Positions 55,807 through 64,000 of a stretch of DNA of 64,000 nucleotides are shown here, piece by piece. The stretch's first letter is position 1. Each line of letters starts with the position of its first letter. The notes beneath the pieces were generated by a model that did no database searches, was not told the origin of the DNA, and saw only the letters and a list, made by a program, of their open reading frames with translations. The stretch covers positions 93,352 through 157,351 of the forward strand of contig NZ_LQQO01000045.1 of the NCBI RefSeq assembly GCF_001619955.1, written 5' to 3'. The stretch is from Sphingomonas hankookensis (GTDB taxonomy: Bacteria > Pseudomonadota > Alphaproteobacteria > Sphingomonadales > Sphingomonadaceae). A program made the position numbers and the translations under genes.

Positions 55807-56028
55807 CCATCCACCTCCGATTCCACGCTTGTCATACGTGTAGGGCCTGTACCAGGCGTGAAGCGCAGTTCCGGTTACCATTCCAACGCCGGCATCCTGA
55901 GCAGTTGCGAGGTAACGCAGGTCGGCGTTGCCCGATCCCAGACAACGGTCGCAAAGGTGGCAGGAAAGTTTGGAACCCCAATGACGGGGAAAAAAACGTT
56001 GCCGTCACAGGCAGACGCCAGGACGTCG

Positions 56029-56290
56029 CGCATAGCTATTCACCGTTGAACCGGCGATACCCTATCCCATATCGCCCGCTTCCGAACCTGCACCAAAACA
56101 AGGAGCGTGCCGGTGCCCCCGATCCGCAGCCCTGCCCTGTCCATCCCGCGCTCGCGCTGGGTGGCTTTGCGATCGGGACGACCGAGTTCGCAACGATGAA
56201 CCTCGTGCCGTTCTTCGCGCCGGGCCTCGGCATTTGCGAGCTGACGGCGGGATATGTCATCAGCGCCTATGCGCTAGGCGTCGTGGTCGA
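56029..56290 (+). pseudogene. 5' remnant of an AraJ/YdhP-type MFS transporter gene
   Basis: This stretch repeats the promoter, ribosome binding site (AAGGAG) and first 75 or so codons of the intact transporter at 57066, with scattered substitutions. After the GTG start one base is missing (CTGTCC against CTCGTCC), which shifts the frame. The rest, read in the other frame, gives ALALGGFAIGTTEFATMNLV and VISAYALGVVV. Similarity stops abruptly near 56290. It is a decayed duplicate or a remnant of a paralogue. Confidence 0.85.
56039..56050. promoter_or_regulatory. Candidate operator TTCA-N4-TGAA, remnant copy
   Basis: TTCA CCGT TGAA upstream of the broken transporter copy. The same inverted repeat with a different spacer is kept upstream of the intact gene (56992-57003), while bases around it have changed, which suggests selection on the repeat. 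Confidence 0.35.
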
Positions 56291-56317
56291 CGACAACCGC
56301 CGCATCCGAAACCGGAC

Positions 56318-56800
56318 GTGAAGCGGCTGGCCCGGACGCTCGCGATCGGGGCGCTGGTCATGGCAGGGTCGCCCGGCTGTTCGAAGAGCACGGCAGATAT
56401 GGTCGAAGGCGCACGGAACGACGTCGCCACGTTGCGAAAGCTCGTCACGCTGCAACCCGTGCCGGTCGAGGCGCGGTGGTCGCTCGACCCCGTCGGCAGG
56501 GACGACGGCTTCGGCCCGACCGACCGGGCGTTGTGGGTCGTAGTCCGCTATTCCGAGGGCGATGCCGCCAAGATCGCCCGCGCGCTCGAATCGGCCCCGG
56601 CAACGCAGCCGGTCACGGTCGCCGCGCCGCCCGCGTGGCTGCTGGCCGATATCGATCTCGCCCGGCACCGGCGGGGTAAGGACTATGTCTTCGACCGCTC
56701 CGTGTCGGACGGACGGCCGTTCGCATCGGACCTGTACTCTACCGGCTTTGCGATGCTGCTGCCGGACCGCCGCGTCCTGATCCACTTCGCGTCGCGGTAG
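56318..56800 (+). CDS. Lipoprotein of unknown function
   Basis: A 160-residue lipoprotein (GTG 56318; lipobox AGSPGCSKS near residue 20). The mature part has no recognised domain; it contains ARNDVATLRKLVTLQPVPVE and LWVVVRYSEGDAAKIARALE, then HRRGKDYVFDRSVSDG. It lies between the remnant and the intact copy of the transporter, so it either split an old duplication or was present between paralogues. A clear Shine-Dalgarno is lacking. Confidence 0.65.
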   Translation: MKRLARTLAIGALVMAGSPGCSKSTADMVEGARNDVATLRKLVTLQPVPVEARWSLDPVGRDDGFGPTDRALWVVVRYSEGDAAKIARALESAPATQPVTVAAPPAWLLADIDLARHRRGKDYVFDRSVSDGRPFASDLYSTGFAMLLPDRRVLIHFASR

Positions 56801-56899
56801 CGCGCAGCGGCGACCAGGCCGAAGCTTGCTGCCGATCCGCCCGAACCAGCGCGTCGCCCCAGCAAAAGCTAGTTCCTCAAGCGGCTCCTGCCCCAAGCA

Positions 56900-56935
56900 T
56901 AACCGGGAGATCCCAGCCTTCGCGGGGATGACGGT
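56900..56935. repeat. Degenerate copy of the CCGGCGAAGGCCGG repeat
   Basis: CCGGGAGATCCCAGCCTTCGCGGGGATGACGG resembles one arm of the inverted repeat at 26383-26492 with several mismatches. It lies in the 265-nt gap before the MFS gene. The rest of that gap is the transporter promoter region. Confidence 0.55.
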
Positions 56936-56991
56936 TGGGGCGAACACGACAGTGCCGGCATTCGGCAGCGCCCTTTGCCACCGCATAGCTA

Positions 56992-57003
56992 TTCATTGTT
57001 GAA
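56992..57003. promoter_or_regulatory. Candidate operator TTCA-N4-TGAA of the MFS gene
   Basis: TTCA TTGT TGAA, 63 nt before the transporter start. It is a perfect inverted repeat and is also kept in the remnant copy (56039-56050). No regulator gene is adjacent; a LysR- or TetR/HxlR-type protein elsewhere is possible. Confidence 0.4.
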
Positions 57004-57065
57004 CTGCCCCGACCCCTTCCCATATGGCGCGCTTCGAATGCTGCGTTGCAGCAAGGAGCGTGCCT

Positions 57066-58244
57066 GTGACCCCGACCCGTAGCCCTGCCCTCGTCCATCT
57101 CGCGCTCGCGCTGGGTGGCTTTGCGATCGGGACGACCGAGTTCGCGACGATGAGCCTCGTGCCGTTCTTCGCCCCCGGCCTCGGCATCGACGAGCCGACG
57201 GCGGGGCATGTCATCAGCGCCTATGCGCTGGGCGTAGTCGTCGGCGCCCCGCTGCTGGCGGTGATGACCGCGCGGATGGCGCGGCGGACGGTGCTGATCG
57301 CGCTGATGGCGTGCTTCGGTATCGCCAATGCGGCGAGCGCGCTGGCCCCGACCTATGAGGCGATGCTGGTCGCGCGCTTCTTCAGCGGGTTGCCGCATGG
57401 CGCCTATTTCGGGATTGCCGCTTTGGTCGCCGCATCGCTGGTCCCCCCGGAGAAGCGGACCCAGGCGATCGGGCGGGTGATGCTGGGGCTGACCGTCGCG
57501 ACGATCGTCGGCGTGCCGCTGGCCAATGCGCTGGGGCAGGCGCTGGGCTGGCGTTGGGGCTTCGGCGTAGTCGCGGTGCTGGCGGCGGCGACGATGGCGA
57601 TGGTCGCCTGGGCCGCGCCGCATGACCGGCCGGACGTACAAGCCAGCCCGCTGGCCGAGCTGGGCGTGCTGAAATCAGGGCAGTTGTGGCTGACGCTCGG
57701 CATCGGCGCGATCGGCTTTGGCGGGATGTTCGCGGTGTACACCTATCTTGCCTCGACGCTGATCGAGGTGACCGGCGCCGCGCCGGCGATGGTACCGGTG
57801 GTGCTGGCAGTATTCGGCGCGGGCATGACCTTCGGCAATCTGGTCGTGCCGCGCTTCGCCGACCGCGCGCTGATGCCGACCGCCGGCAGCCTGCTGCTAT
57901 GGAGCGCGGGGACGCTGGCGCTCTATCCGCTCGCGGCGGGGCAGCTATGGTCGATGCTGGCGATCGTGTTCCTGATCGGTATCGGTGGGGCACTCGGCAC
58001 CGTGCTCCAGACGCGGCTGATGGACATCGCGCAGCAGGGGCAGAGTCTGGCGGCGTCGCTCAACCACTCGGCGTTCAACACCGCCAACGCCATCGGGCCA
58101 TGGGCCGGCGGACTGGCGATCGCGGCCGGCTATGGCTGGACCTCGACGGGGATCGTCGGCGCCGGGCTGGCGCTGGGCGGGTTTGCGATCTGGGGGCTCG
58201 CGGTGCTGGCAGGCGCACCGGTTCGTCAGGTTGTGGAGGCGTAG
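57066..58244 (+). CDS. MFS transporter, AraJ/YdhP type
   Basis: A 392-residue major facilitator with 12 predicted helices. The N-terminal motif GFAIGTTEFATMSLVPFFAP and the motif A region (VVGAPLLAVMTARMARRTVL) are those of the sugar/drug exporters AraJ, YdhP and PbuE. Export of nucleosides, sugars or drugs is possible; the substrate is not evident. GTG 57066 is preferred because AAGGAG at 57053-57058 is 7 nt upstream; GTG 57060 is too close. A partial second copy precedes it at 56029. Confidence 0.92.
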   Translation: MTPTRSPALVHLALALGGFAIGTTEFATMSLVPFFAPGLGIDEPTAGHVISAYALGVVVGAPLLAVMTARMARRTVLIALMACFGIANAASALAPTYEAMLVARFFSGLPHGAYFGIAALVAASLVPPEKRTQAIGRVMLGLTVATIVGVPLANALGQALGWRWGFGVVAVLAAATMAMVAWAAPHDRPDVQASPLAELGVLKSGQLWLTLGIGAIGFGGMFAVYTYLASTLIEVTGAAPAMVPVVLAVFGAGMTFGNLVVPRFADRALMPTAGSLLLWSAGTLALYPLAAGQLWSMLAIVFLIGIGGALGTVLQTRLMDIAQQGQSLAASLNHSAFNTANAIGPWAGGLAIAAGYGWTSTGIVGAGLALGGFAIWGLAVLAGAPVRQVVEA

Positions 58245-58250
58245 AAGCAG

Positions 58251-58422
58251 GTAGGGGTTCGCGCGGAGGCGCGGAGACGCGAAGGGGTTGCGCCTTGTGC
58301 CAGCGTTCCCCGCGTCAGCGGCCTCACTATCAGCCTATCCGGTCACGCAAGGTCTCCCGTTCGCGAGCGCTTCGCCCGGAACGCAACCCCTCCGCGTCTC
58401 CGCGCTTCCGCGCGAACCCCTA
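58251..58422. repeat. Long imperfect palindromic element, copy 3
   Basis: Arms of about 40 nt (GTAGGGGTTCGCGCGGAGGC at the left, reverse complement at the right to 58422) nearly match the arms of copies 1 and 2, but the centre differs (GTCAGCGGCCTCAC only). It starts 7 nt after the MFS stop, where it could also end transcription. Confidence 0.85.
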
Positions 58423-58471
58423 CCTTCTTTCTAAAAGTCAGGGGCGTCCGCCACCGGTTCGTGCGCGGACA

Positions 58472-58520
58472 CCCCCCTCCACCATCCTCCGGATGGTCCC
58501 CCTCCCCGTTCCGGGGAGGA
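58472..58520. repeat. Palindromic repeat beside the M16 peptidase gene
   Basis: ACCATCCTCCGGATGGT and CCTCCCCGTTCCGGGGAGG form two adjacent hairpins just after the stop of the M16 gene on the minus strand. It is related to the sufC-sufD repeat at 45286-45420 and may serve as that gene's terminator. An extra small inverted repeat GTCCGC...GCGGAC lies at 58446-58470. Confidence 0.75.
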
Positions 58521-58523
58521 GCC

Positions 58524-61442
58524 TTACTTCTTCTCCGGCAGCACCTGCATCGACCAGTCCTTGGCCGGCACCAGATATTTTGCGGCCAGTGCCTGCAACT
58601 CGGCCGGGGTCGTTGCGCGGATGTCGTTGATGATGCCCGGGATCGCCGCCAGTCGCGCGGGGTCGCGGGTGCCGCCCTGGGTCTGGTTCATCCAGAACAT
58701 GTTGCCGCTCGACATGCGGGCGATCATCTGGATCACCGGCAGCTTGGCGCGGTCCAGTTCGTCCTCGGGCACCGGCGTCTTGACCAGATCGGCGGCCAGT
58801 TCGCGGGCGAGGTCGAAGAAGAAGCCGGTCTTGTCCGGCGGCACCATGCCGATCGCCATGATCCGCCCGCCGCCGGGCAGGCCGACCGGCCAGCCATTGT
58901 CGACATTCGGCGAATAGCTGACGCCTGCCTGGCTGCGCAGGCGATCGAGCAGCCGGTCGCGGAACACGGCGGCCAGCACCTCCAGCTTGCGGCTTTCGGT
59001 CAGGCCCGCGCTGCCCGCACCGGTCGGCCATGCAATGGCGGCGGCGGCCTGGTTGGGTTGGCCGCTATGGGTGCGGGTGACAGGTGTCGCGACATGCGCC
59101 GGAAAACGGACCGGCGGCGGCGGGGTGTTCGCGGCGGGACGTGGCGCCATCGCACCGATGGTCGCGGCAACCGCGTCGATCGCCGGCTGCTGCTGCACGT
59201 CGCCGAACACCTGCACCTCGATCGGACCAGAGGCGAGCAGCGGCGCCCAAAGCGCCTTGAACGCCGCCGGGGTCAGCGCCTCGATCTCCTTGCGGTCGGG
59301 CGTGCCCCAGCGCGGGTCGTTATCGTGGAGCAGCGCGTCGAGGTCGCGCGCCATCACGCCGTCGGGCGAGGCGCCCAGCGCATCATAGCTCGCCAGCATC
59401 ACCGCCCGCGCGCGGGCGACGGGCGCGGGGTCCCATGCCGGCGATTGCAGCTTCGCCGCGATCAGCTTGAGCTGGTCGGCGAGGTCGGCGGCGGTGGTGA
59501 TCCCCGACAGGCTGAACGCGTCGTCGTCGATCCCGAAGGACAGCCCGATCTGCCGCCCGCCGGTCAGCCGGTCGAGCTCCTCCTGCCCCAGTACGCCCTT
59601 CGGCGTCTGGATGCCCGACGCCACCAGCGCGAGGTCGGCGGCGAAAGCGGGCGTACGCCGGTCGGCCGGCAGCGCGTTCAGCCCCCGGCCGAACCGGACG
59701 CGGACATAGACCTTGCCGGTTTCGGACTCGTTCGGGAACAGCAGCAGCGACGAGCCATTGGCGAAGTCGACGCGCTCGATCGGCGGATCGCTCAGCGCCA
59801 TGCTGCGCGCGGTGATCGCACCCGGCTTGCCGAGCGAAGGCAGCCGGTCGAAGCCGATCGCCCCCTGCCCGCTGCGCCGGCTCGCGCTGCCGGCGATCTT
59901 CTGCGTCAGCGCGGCGGTCAGCTTGGTCTGCGCGGTCGGATCGGGGGTGCGGGTGTTGACGATCGCGCGGGTGGCGGTGCCGGCAAAGACCTTCCTCGTC
60001 GCCGCCTGCACGCGTGCCGGGGTGAAGAACTTCTTGGTCACCGCCCCTTCGAAGATGCGCAGCGACGTTTCCGGCCCGGCGACGGTTTCGCGAATGTCGG
60101 TCGCCGCGATCAGATTGTCGGCGAGCAGCGCGCCCGCCGTCACCGGCGCAGTGCGCACCTCATTCTCCATGCCCGCGCGGATTTCGGCGACCTCGCGGTC
60201 GATCTCCGCCTGGGTAGGCGCAGTGCGCATCGCGTCGGCGATCGACTGACGCACGTCGCGCAGCGCCGCCGCCCAGTCGTCGCCCAGCGGCAGGATCGAC
60301 AGCTGGGTGATGTTGGCCGATCGCGACACGTCGTCGAGGTTCGCTCCGGCCGAGATATAGCTGCCCCCGGCACGCGCGCGACTTTCCAGCCGGCGGTTGA
60401 GGATGCGGAGCGCAATCTGGTCGATCATGCGTTCCTGGTTGAACAGGATCGTGTCGTCACCGACCGTCCACGGTCGCAGCACCGCCATCTGGACGAGCGT
60501 CGGCATGGTCGGTTCGCTCACCGCCGCCGCCACCGGCTCGCCCGCCTTGGGCGATCCGAACTTCGGCTCGGCCGGCGACGGGCCGTTGCCCTGCCAGCCT
60601 GCGAAATGCTTCTTCACCATCGCTTCGAGGATGGCGGGATCGGCGTCACCGGCGATGACGATGATCGCGCGATCGGGACGATACCAGCGGTCGTGGAACG
60701 CCTTCACGCTGGCGGCGGTCGCCGCCTGCAACGTGTCGACATTGCCGATCGGCGAGCGGTCGGACAGCGGCTGCCCGGCGAAGAACAGCGCGCGCACCGC
60801 ATCGCCGAAGCGGACCTGGGGCCCGGGCTGTTCGCGCTGTTCGGACAGCACCACCGGCCGTTCCGCGTCGAGCGCCGCCTGGGTCAGCGTCGGTTCGGCC
60901 ATCATCCCCGACAGGATCTTCATGCTCTCGTCCAACCCGGCGGGCGTAGCGGAGGGCAGGTCGAGCTTGTAGACCGTCTGGGTAAAGCTGGTCGACGCAT
61001 TGCTGTCGGAGCCGAAAGTGACGCCCAGACGCTGCCACACCCGCTTCGATTCCCCATCGGGCACATGGACCGACCCGCGGAAGGTCAGATGTTCGATCAG
61101 GTGCGCGAAGCCGCGCTCGCTGTCGGTTTCCATCAGCGATCCGGTGCCGATCGCGACGCGGATCGCGACCTGCCCCGGCGGCACGCCATTCTTGCGCACC
61201 GCATATTTGAGGCCGTTGGACAGCACGCCATAGGTCCATGACCGGTCGGGCGGAATGTCGCTGCCCTTGAACAGCCACGGCGTGTCCGGCCCCTGCGCCA
61301 CCGGCTCCAGCGGTGGAAGCTGGCGCGCGGGGGCCGGCGATGCGGGCGCGGGCGATGCGGGCGGGGTCTGCGCAGCGAGCGGCGCGGCGATCAGGGCCAG
61401 GGTCGTGAACGCACCCGTGGCCAGACGAAACGAAGATGCCAT
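58524..61442 (-). CDS. Secreted M16-family zinc peptidase
   Basis: A 972-residue tandem M16 protein. Signal peptide at residues 1-24 (ending PLAAQ). The first half has the inverted zinc motif HLIEH (114-118) within ERGFAHLIEHLTFRG and a downstream Glu ligand in AERPVVLSEQRE. The second half (from about 520) lacks HxxEH and is the inactive partner domain typical of the family. The C-terminal region GMVPPDKTGFFFDL is conserved. It degrades peptides in the periplasm. ATG 61442 begins the signal peptide. Confidence 0.92.
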   Translation of the reverse strand: MASSFRLATGAFTTLALIAAPLAAQTPPASPAPASPAPARQLPPLEPVAQGPDTPWLFKGSDIPPDRSWTYGVLSNGLKYAVRKNGVPPGQVAIRVAIGTGSLMETDSERGFAHLIEHLTFRGSVHVPDGESKRVWQRLGVTFGSDSNASTSFTQTVYKLDLPSATPAGLDESMKILSGMMAEPTLTQAALDAERPVVLSEQREQPGPQVRFGDAVRALFFAGQPLSDRSPIGNVDTLQAATAASVKAFHDRWYRPDRAIIVIAGDADPAILEAMVKKHFAGWQGNGPSPAEPKFGSPKAGEPVAAAVSEPTMPTLVQMAVLRPWTVGDDTILFNQERMIDQIALRILNRRLESRARAGGSYISAGANLDDVSRSANITQLSILPLGDDWAAALRDVRQSIADAMRTAPTQAEIDREVAEIRAGMENEVRTAPVTAGALLADNLIAATDIRETVAGPETSLRIFEGAVTKKFFTPARVQAATRKVFAGTATRAIVNTRTPDPTAQTKLTAALTQKIAGSASRRSGQGAIGFDRLPSLGKPGAITARSMALSDPPIERVDFANGSSLLLFPNESETGKVYVRVRFGRGLNALPADRRTPAFAADLALVASGIQTPKGVLGQEELDRLTGGRQIGLSFGIDDDAFSLSGITTAADLADQLKLIAAKLQSPAWDPAPVARARAVMLASYDALGASPDGVMARDLDALLHDNDPRWGTPDRKEIEALTPAAFKALWAPLLASGPIEVQVFGDVQQQPAIDAVAATIGAMAPRPAANTPPPPVRFPAHVATPVTRTHSGQPNQAAAAIAWPTGAGSAGLTESRKLEVLAAVFRDRLLDRLRSQAGVSYSPNVDNGWPVGLPGGGRIMAIGMVPPDKTGFFFDLARELAADLVKTPVPEDELDRAKLPVIQMIARMSSGNMFWMNQTQGGTRDPARLAAIPGIINDIRATTPAELQALAAKYLVPAKDWSMQVLPEKK

Positions 61443-61547
61443 GGGCGGCAGGTGTAGCGTCGTTGCAACGGCCCGACCAGTATCGACAGCGCGCTGCAAA
61501 TATAAAGGCGAAACGCGCCTCTGGTTCAGCCCCGGCTCAGCTTGGCC

Positions 61548-62267
61548 TCAACGCTCCTCGCGACGCAGATACAGGTACGAATCGTCGAACTCGGCCAGCG
61601 CGGTCAGCCCGGCAAGATCATGGATCGTCACCCGCCGCCCGCGAAAATCCATCAGCCCGCGTTCGCGCAGGTCGCGCAGCGTGCGGTTGACATGGACCGG
61701 GGTAAGGCCGGTGCAGTCGGACAGGTCGGACTGGGTCAGCGGCAGGGAGAAGCCGTCATCGTCCGCCTGCCCGATCAGGCCCAGCCGCACGCGCAACTCG
61801 CACATCAGGTGGGCGATCCGCTGGATCGCGCTGCGCCGGCCGAGCGACAATTCCCATTCGCGGTGGATCGCGGCATCGAGCGCGGTCAGGAACCAGTAGA
61901 CCCGCGCCAGATGCGGCTGGGTCTCGGTAATCTCGGTCAGCTTGGCATGCGGCACCAGCACGACGCGGCACGGGGTCAGCGCCATGACATTATGGTCGAG
62001 CTGTTTCAGCGAAAAGCTGTGCAGGTCGAGGAAGTCGCCCGCGACATGCAATTCGGTGATCTGCCGCTCGCCGCCCGGCAGATCCTTGTAGCGGCACATC
62101 AACCCGTCGAGCAGCAGCGTGCTCGCGCTCAGCCGCTCGCCGGCGCGGATGCAGGTGACGTGCGCCCGCAATTCGCGCACCTCGCCCAGCGAGGCACGGA
62201 TGACCTGCTCCTCCTCCTCGGAAATCGTGTCGCGTGCGCGCAGTTTCGCCAGATGCGTCTCGATCAC
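61548..62267 (-). CDS. Crp/Fnr-family transcriptional regulator
   Basis: A 239-residue regulator with a cyclic-nucleotide-like beta-barrel (IRAGERLSASTLLLDGLM; LHVAGDFLDLHSFSL), a dimer helix and a C-terminal winged HTH (LPLTQSDLSDCTGLTPVHVNRTLRDLRERGLM). No N-terminal Cys cluster as in FNR, so it is not an oxygen-sensing Fe-S type; the ligand is unknown. Two nearby GTGs (62273 and 62267) share an AAGGGG site; 62267 has better spacing. It is divergent from nfu. Confidence 0.88.
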   Translation of the reverse strand: MIETHLAKLRARDTISEEEEQVIRASLGEVRELRAHVTCIRAGERLSASTLLLDGLMCRYKDLPGGERQITELHVAGDFLDLHSFSLKQLDHNVMALTPCRVVLVPHAKLTEITETQPHLARVYWFLTALDAAIHREWELSLGRRSAIQRIAHLMCELRVRLGLIGQADDDGFSLPLTQSDLSDCTGLTPVHVNRTLRDLRERGLMDFRGRRVTIHDLAGLTALAEFDDSYLYLRREER

Positions 62268-62403
62268 GGGCACGTTCCCCTTCTGCCTTTCCCGGCTCGT
62301 ACAGGAGCGTAACAATCGTGGCAACGCGCGGGTCGCCACCGCACAACCCAGCGTTTCCGCAACCGCCCTTGATCCCCCGTGCCCATGCCGCCACATGGAC
62401 GCC

Positions 62404-62979
62404 ATGTTGATCGAAACCGAATCCACGCCCAATCCGGCGACGCTGAAATTCCTGCCCGGGCAGGTCGTGATGGACGCCGGCACGCGCGACTTCGCGTCGC
62501 CGGAGGAAGCGGAAGCATCGCCCCTCGCCACGCAGCTGTTCGCGCTGGGCGATGTCGTCGGCGTGTTCTTCGGCCGCGACTTCGTGTCGGTGACCAAGGC
62601 GCCGGGCAGCGAATGGGCCGATCTGAAGCCCGATGTGCTGGCGCTGCTGCTCGACCATTTCGGCGGGCGCATGCCGTTGTTCCACGCGACCGGCACCGCC
62701 GGCTTCTCGGTTCCGGCCGAGGACGCGGCGTTCACCGACAATCCGGAAGACGCCGACATCGTCGAACAGATCAAGGAACTGATCGAAACCCGCGTCCGTC
62801 CGGCGGTGGCGAATGACGGCGGCGACATCGTCTATCGCGGGTTCGACCAGGGCAAGGTCTATCTGCAGCTGCAGGGCGCCTGTTCGGGCTGCCCGTCGTC
62901 CAGCGCGACGCTGAAGAACGGGATCGAGCAATTGCTCAAATATTATGTCCCCGAAGTCACGGAGGTTCGTGCAGTCTGA
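62404..62979 (+). CDS. NifU-family Fe-S carrier (Nfu)
   Basis: A 191-residue Fe-S carrier: Nfu N-terminal domain (TESTPNPATLKFLPGQ; ATQLFALGDVVGVFFGRDFV) and NifU C-terminal domain with the cluster Cys pair CSGCPSSS. It delivers 4Fe-4S clusters to target enzymes, complementing the suf operon in this window. ATG 62404 is chosen; ATG 62395 would add three residues. Its stop shares a base with the next gene (TGATG). Confidence 0.93.
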   Translation: MLIETESTPNPATLKFLPGQVVMDAGTRDFASPEEAEASPLATQLFALGDVVGVFFGRDFVSVTKAPGSEWADLKPDVLALLLDHFGGRMPLFHATGTAGFSVPAEDAAFTDNPEDADIVEQIKELIETRVRPAVANDGGDIVYRGFDQGKVYLQLQGACSGCPSSSATLKNGIEQLLKYYVPEVTEVRAV

Positions 62980-63569
62980 TGGCCAAGCTCGACGACCAGG
63001 CGCTCGACACGCTGTTCCGCAGCGCGCGCACGTTCAACCACTATACCGATCGGCCGGTCGACGATGCGACGCTGCACGCGATCTGGGACCTGCTGAAATG
63101 GGGTCCGACCAGCGCCAACCAGCTGCCGGCGCGGATCGTGTGGTGCACCTCGCCAGAGGCGAAGGACAAGCTGGCCGCCTGCGCCAGCGGGACCAACCCC
63201 GACAAGATTCGCGCCGCGCCGGTGACCGCGATCATCGGCATGGACACCGAATTTCACGAACATCTGCCCGAACTGTTCCCGCATACCGATGCGAAGTCGT
63301 GGTTCGACGGTAATGCCGAGCTGCGCCAGGCATCGGCTTTTCGCAATTCGTCGTTGCAGGGCGCCTATCTGATCCTCGCGGCACGCGCCCTGGGGCTCGA
63401 TACCGGGCCGATGTCGGGCTTCGATGCCGGCGCGGTGGACAAGGCGTTCTTTGCCGATATGCCGTCGGTCCACGCCAATTTCATCACGACGCTCGGCTAT
63501 GGCGATACCGCCAGCCTGCATCCGCGGTCGCCCCGGCCCGATTTCGCCAAGTTCAACCGGATCGCCTGA
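62979..63569 (+). CDS. RutE-like nitroreductase (malonic semialdehyde reductase type)
   Basis: A 196-residue flavin-dependent reductase. ARTFNHYTDRPVDDATLHAI and WGPTSANQLPARIVW are the FMN and N-terminal motifs of RutE/HadB; the C-terminal phrase FITTLGYGD is typical. RutE reduces malonic semialdehyde in uracil breakdown, but no other rut genes are here, so a general detoxifying role is equally possible. It is coupled to nfu. Confidence 0.88.
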   Translation: MAKLDDQALDTLFRSARTFNHYTDRPVDDATLHAIWDLLKWGPTSANQLPARIVWCTSPEAKDKLAACASGTNPDKIRAAPVTAIIGMDTEFHEHLPELFPHTDAKSWFDGNAELRQASAFRNSSLQGAYLILAARALGLDTGPMSGFDAGAVDKAFFADMPSVHANFITTLGYGDTASLHPRSPRPDFAKFNRIA

Positions 63570-63576
63570 CCCCCTC

Positions 63577-64000
63577 GTGCGGACGCTGGTCATCGAAACC
63601 GCCACCGCCGCCTGCTCGGTCGCGTTGATCGAGGATGGCGCAGTGATCGCGCGCGACCATGTCGTCGTCGGGCGCGGCCATGCCGAACGGCTGGTGCCGA
63701 TGATCGCCGCCCTGCCCGATCAGGGACGCGCCGACGCGATCCTGGTCGATTGCGGGCCGGGCAGCTTTACCGGCGTGCGCGTCGGGCTGGCGGCGGCGCG
63801 CGGGCTGGGCATCGGCTGGGGCGTGCCGGTTACGGGCTATTCGTCGCTGGCGCTGATCGCCGCCGCCGCGCTCGCCGAGCAACCGGGCGACGCGATCGTC
63901 GCGGTGCTCGACGGCGGCCATGGCGAGGTGTTTCAGCAGGGGTTCGACGGCGATCTGGTCGCCGATGGACCGGCGGTGTCGCGCAAGCCCGCCGATGCGG
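63577..64000 (+). CDS. tsaB: tRNA t6A synthesis protein TsaB, partial
   Basis: TsaB binds TsaD and helps make the t6A base at position 37 of ANN-decoding tRNAs. From GTG 63577 the frame reads VRTLVIETATAACSVALIED, then the family motif DCGPGSFTGVRVGLAAARGL and YSSLALIAAAAL. About 141 of some 200-220 residues lie in the window; the rest is beyond its right edge. It follows the nitroreductase gene by 7 nt on the same strand. Confidence 0.93.
   Translation, partial: MRTLVIETATAACSVALIEDGAVIARDHVVVGRGHAERLVPMIAALPDQGRADAILVDCGPGSFTGVRVGLAAARGLGIGWGVPVTGYSSLALIAAAALAEQPGDAIVAVLDGGHGEVFQQGFDGDLVADGPAVSRKPADA

Noticed and set aside
58461..61241. A 926-codon plus-strand frame opposite the M16 peptidase gene
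   Set aside because: Composition is shadow-like; the M16 gene has signal peptide and zinc motif.

Overview
The window is a 64-kb piece of a GC-rich alphaproteobacterial chromosome, most likely a sphingomonad (Sphingomonas or a close relative). The reasons are uniformly high GC; separate b and b' subunits in the F0 ATP synthase operon; an iscR-led suf operon; a GAAC-N7-GAAC SOS box before uvrA; small proteins of types common in sphingomonads; and many dispersed GC-rich palindromic repeats. Most of it is ordinary core chromosome. No rRNA, tRNA, CRISPR array, transposase or phage genes were seen.

Layout. 0-9 kb: partial leuB, recO, a possible small RNA, a deacetylase/acetyltransferase pair, a CcdA-like antitoxin remnant, uvrC, a membrane GGDEF protein and a Gfo/Idh/MocA oxidoreductase. 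9-15 kb: alpha/beta hydrolase, DUF4349 lipoprotein, SMR exporter, then the F0 operon on the minus strand (atpI-atpB-atpE-b'-b) with a DUF805 membrane protein translationally coupled to its end. 15-20 kb: a short hydrophobic peptide module, then the ydbH-ynbE-ydbL set and a PagL-like lipid A deacylase. 20-30 kb: DUF2975/XRE pair, radC-acetyltransferase pair, EF-hand protein, purB, a soluble chemoreceptor, GNAT, and dnaK-dnaJ behind a near-perfect RpoH promoter. 30-40 kb: copper chaperone, LuxR regulator, outer-membrane and TonB-like proteins, DUF1206, uvrA under a LexA box, a nucleotidyltransferase with a small partner, a cold-shock protein and small envelope proteins. 40-48.4 kb: the iscR-sufB-(small secreted protein)-sufC-sufD-sufS-sufT-sufA operon ending in a TonB-dependent receptor. 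48.4-64 kb: pyrD-HPP, gamma-glutamyltransferase, acyl-CoA ligase, a frameshifted glucosaminidase, a broken MFS-transporter copy beside the intact gene, an M16 peptidase, a Crp/Fnr regulator, Nfu, a RutE-like nitroreductase and partial tsaB.

Working together: the suf genes build and deliver Fe-S clusters under IscR, with Nfu as a separate carrier; ydbH/ynbE/ydbL and PagL act on the envelope; uvrA, uvrC, recO and radC are repair-linked genes at separate loci; dnaK/dnaJ form the heat-shock chaperone pair. The least ordinary stretch is about 54.3-58.5 kb (broken genes, a duplicated promoter region, repeats). The most unusual small items are the hydrophobic peptide at 15.05 kb, the CcdA-like remnant at 4.4 kb and the repeat that supplies the sufD ribosome binding site.
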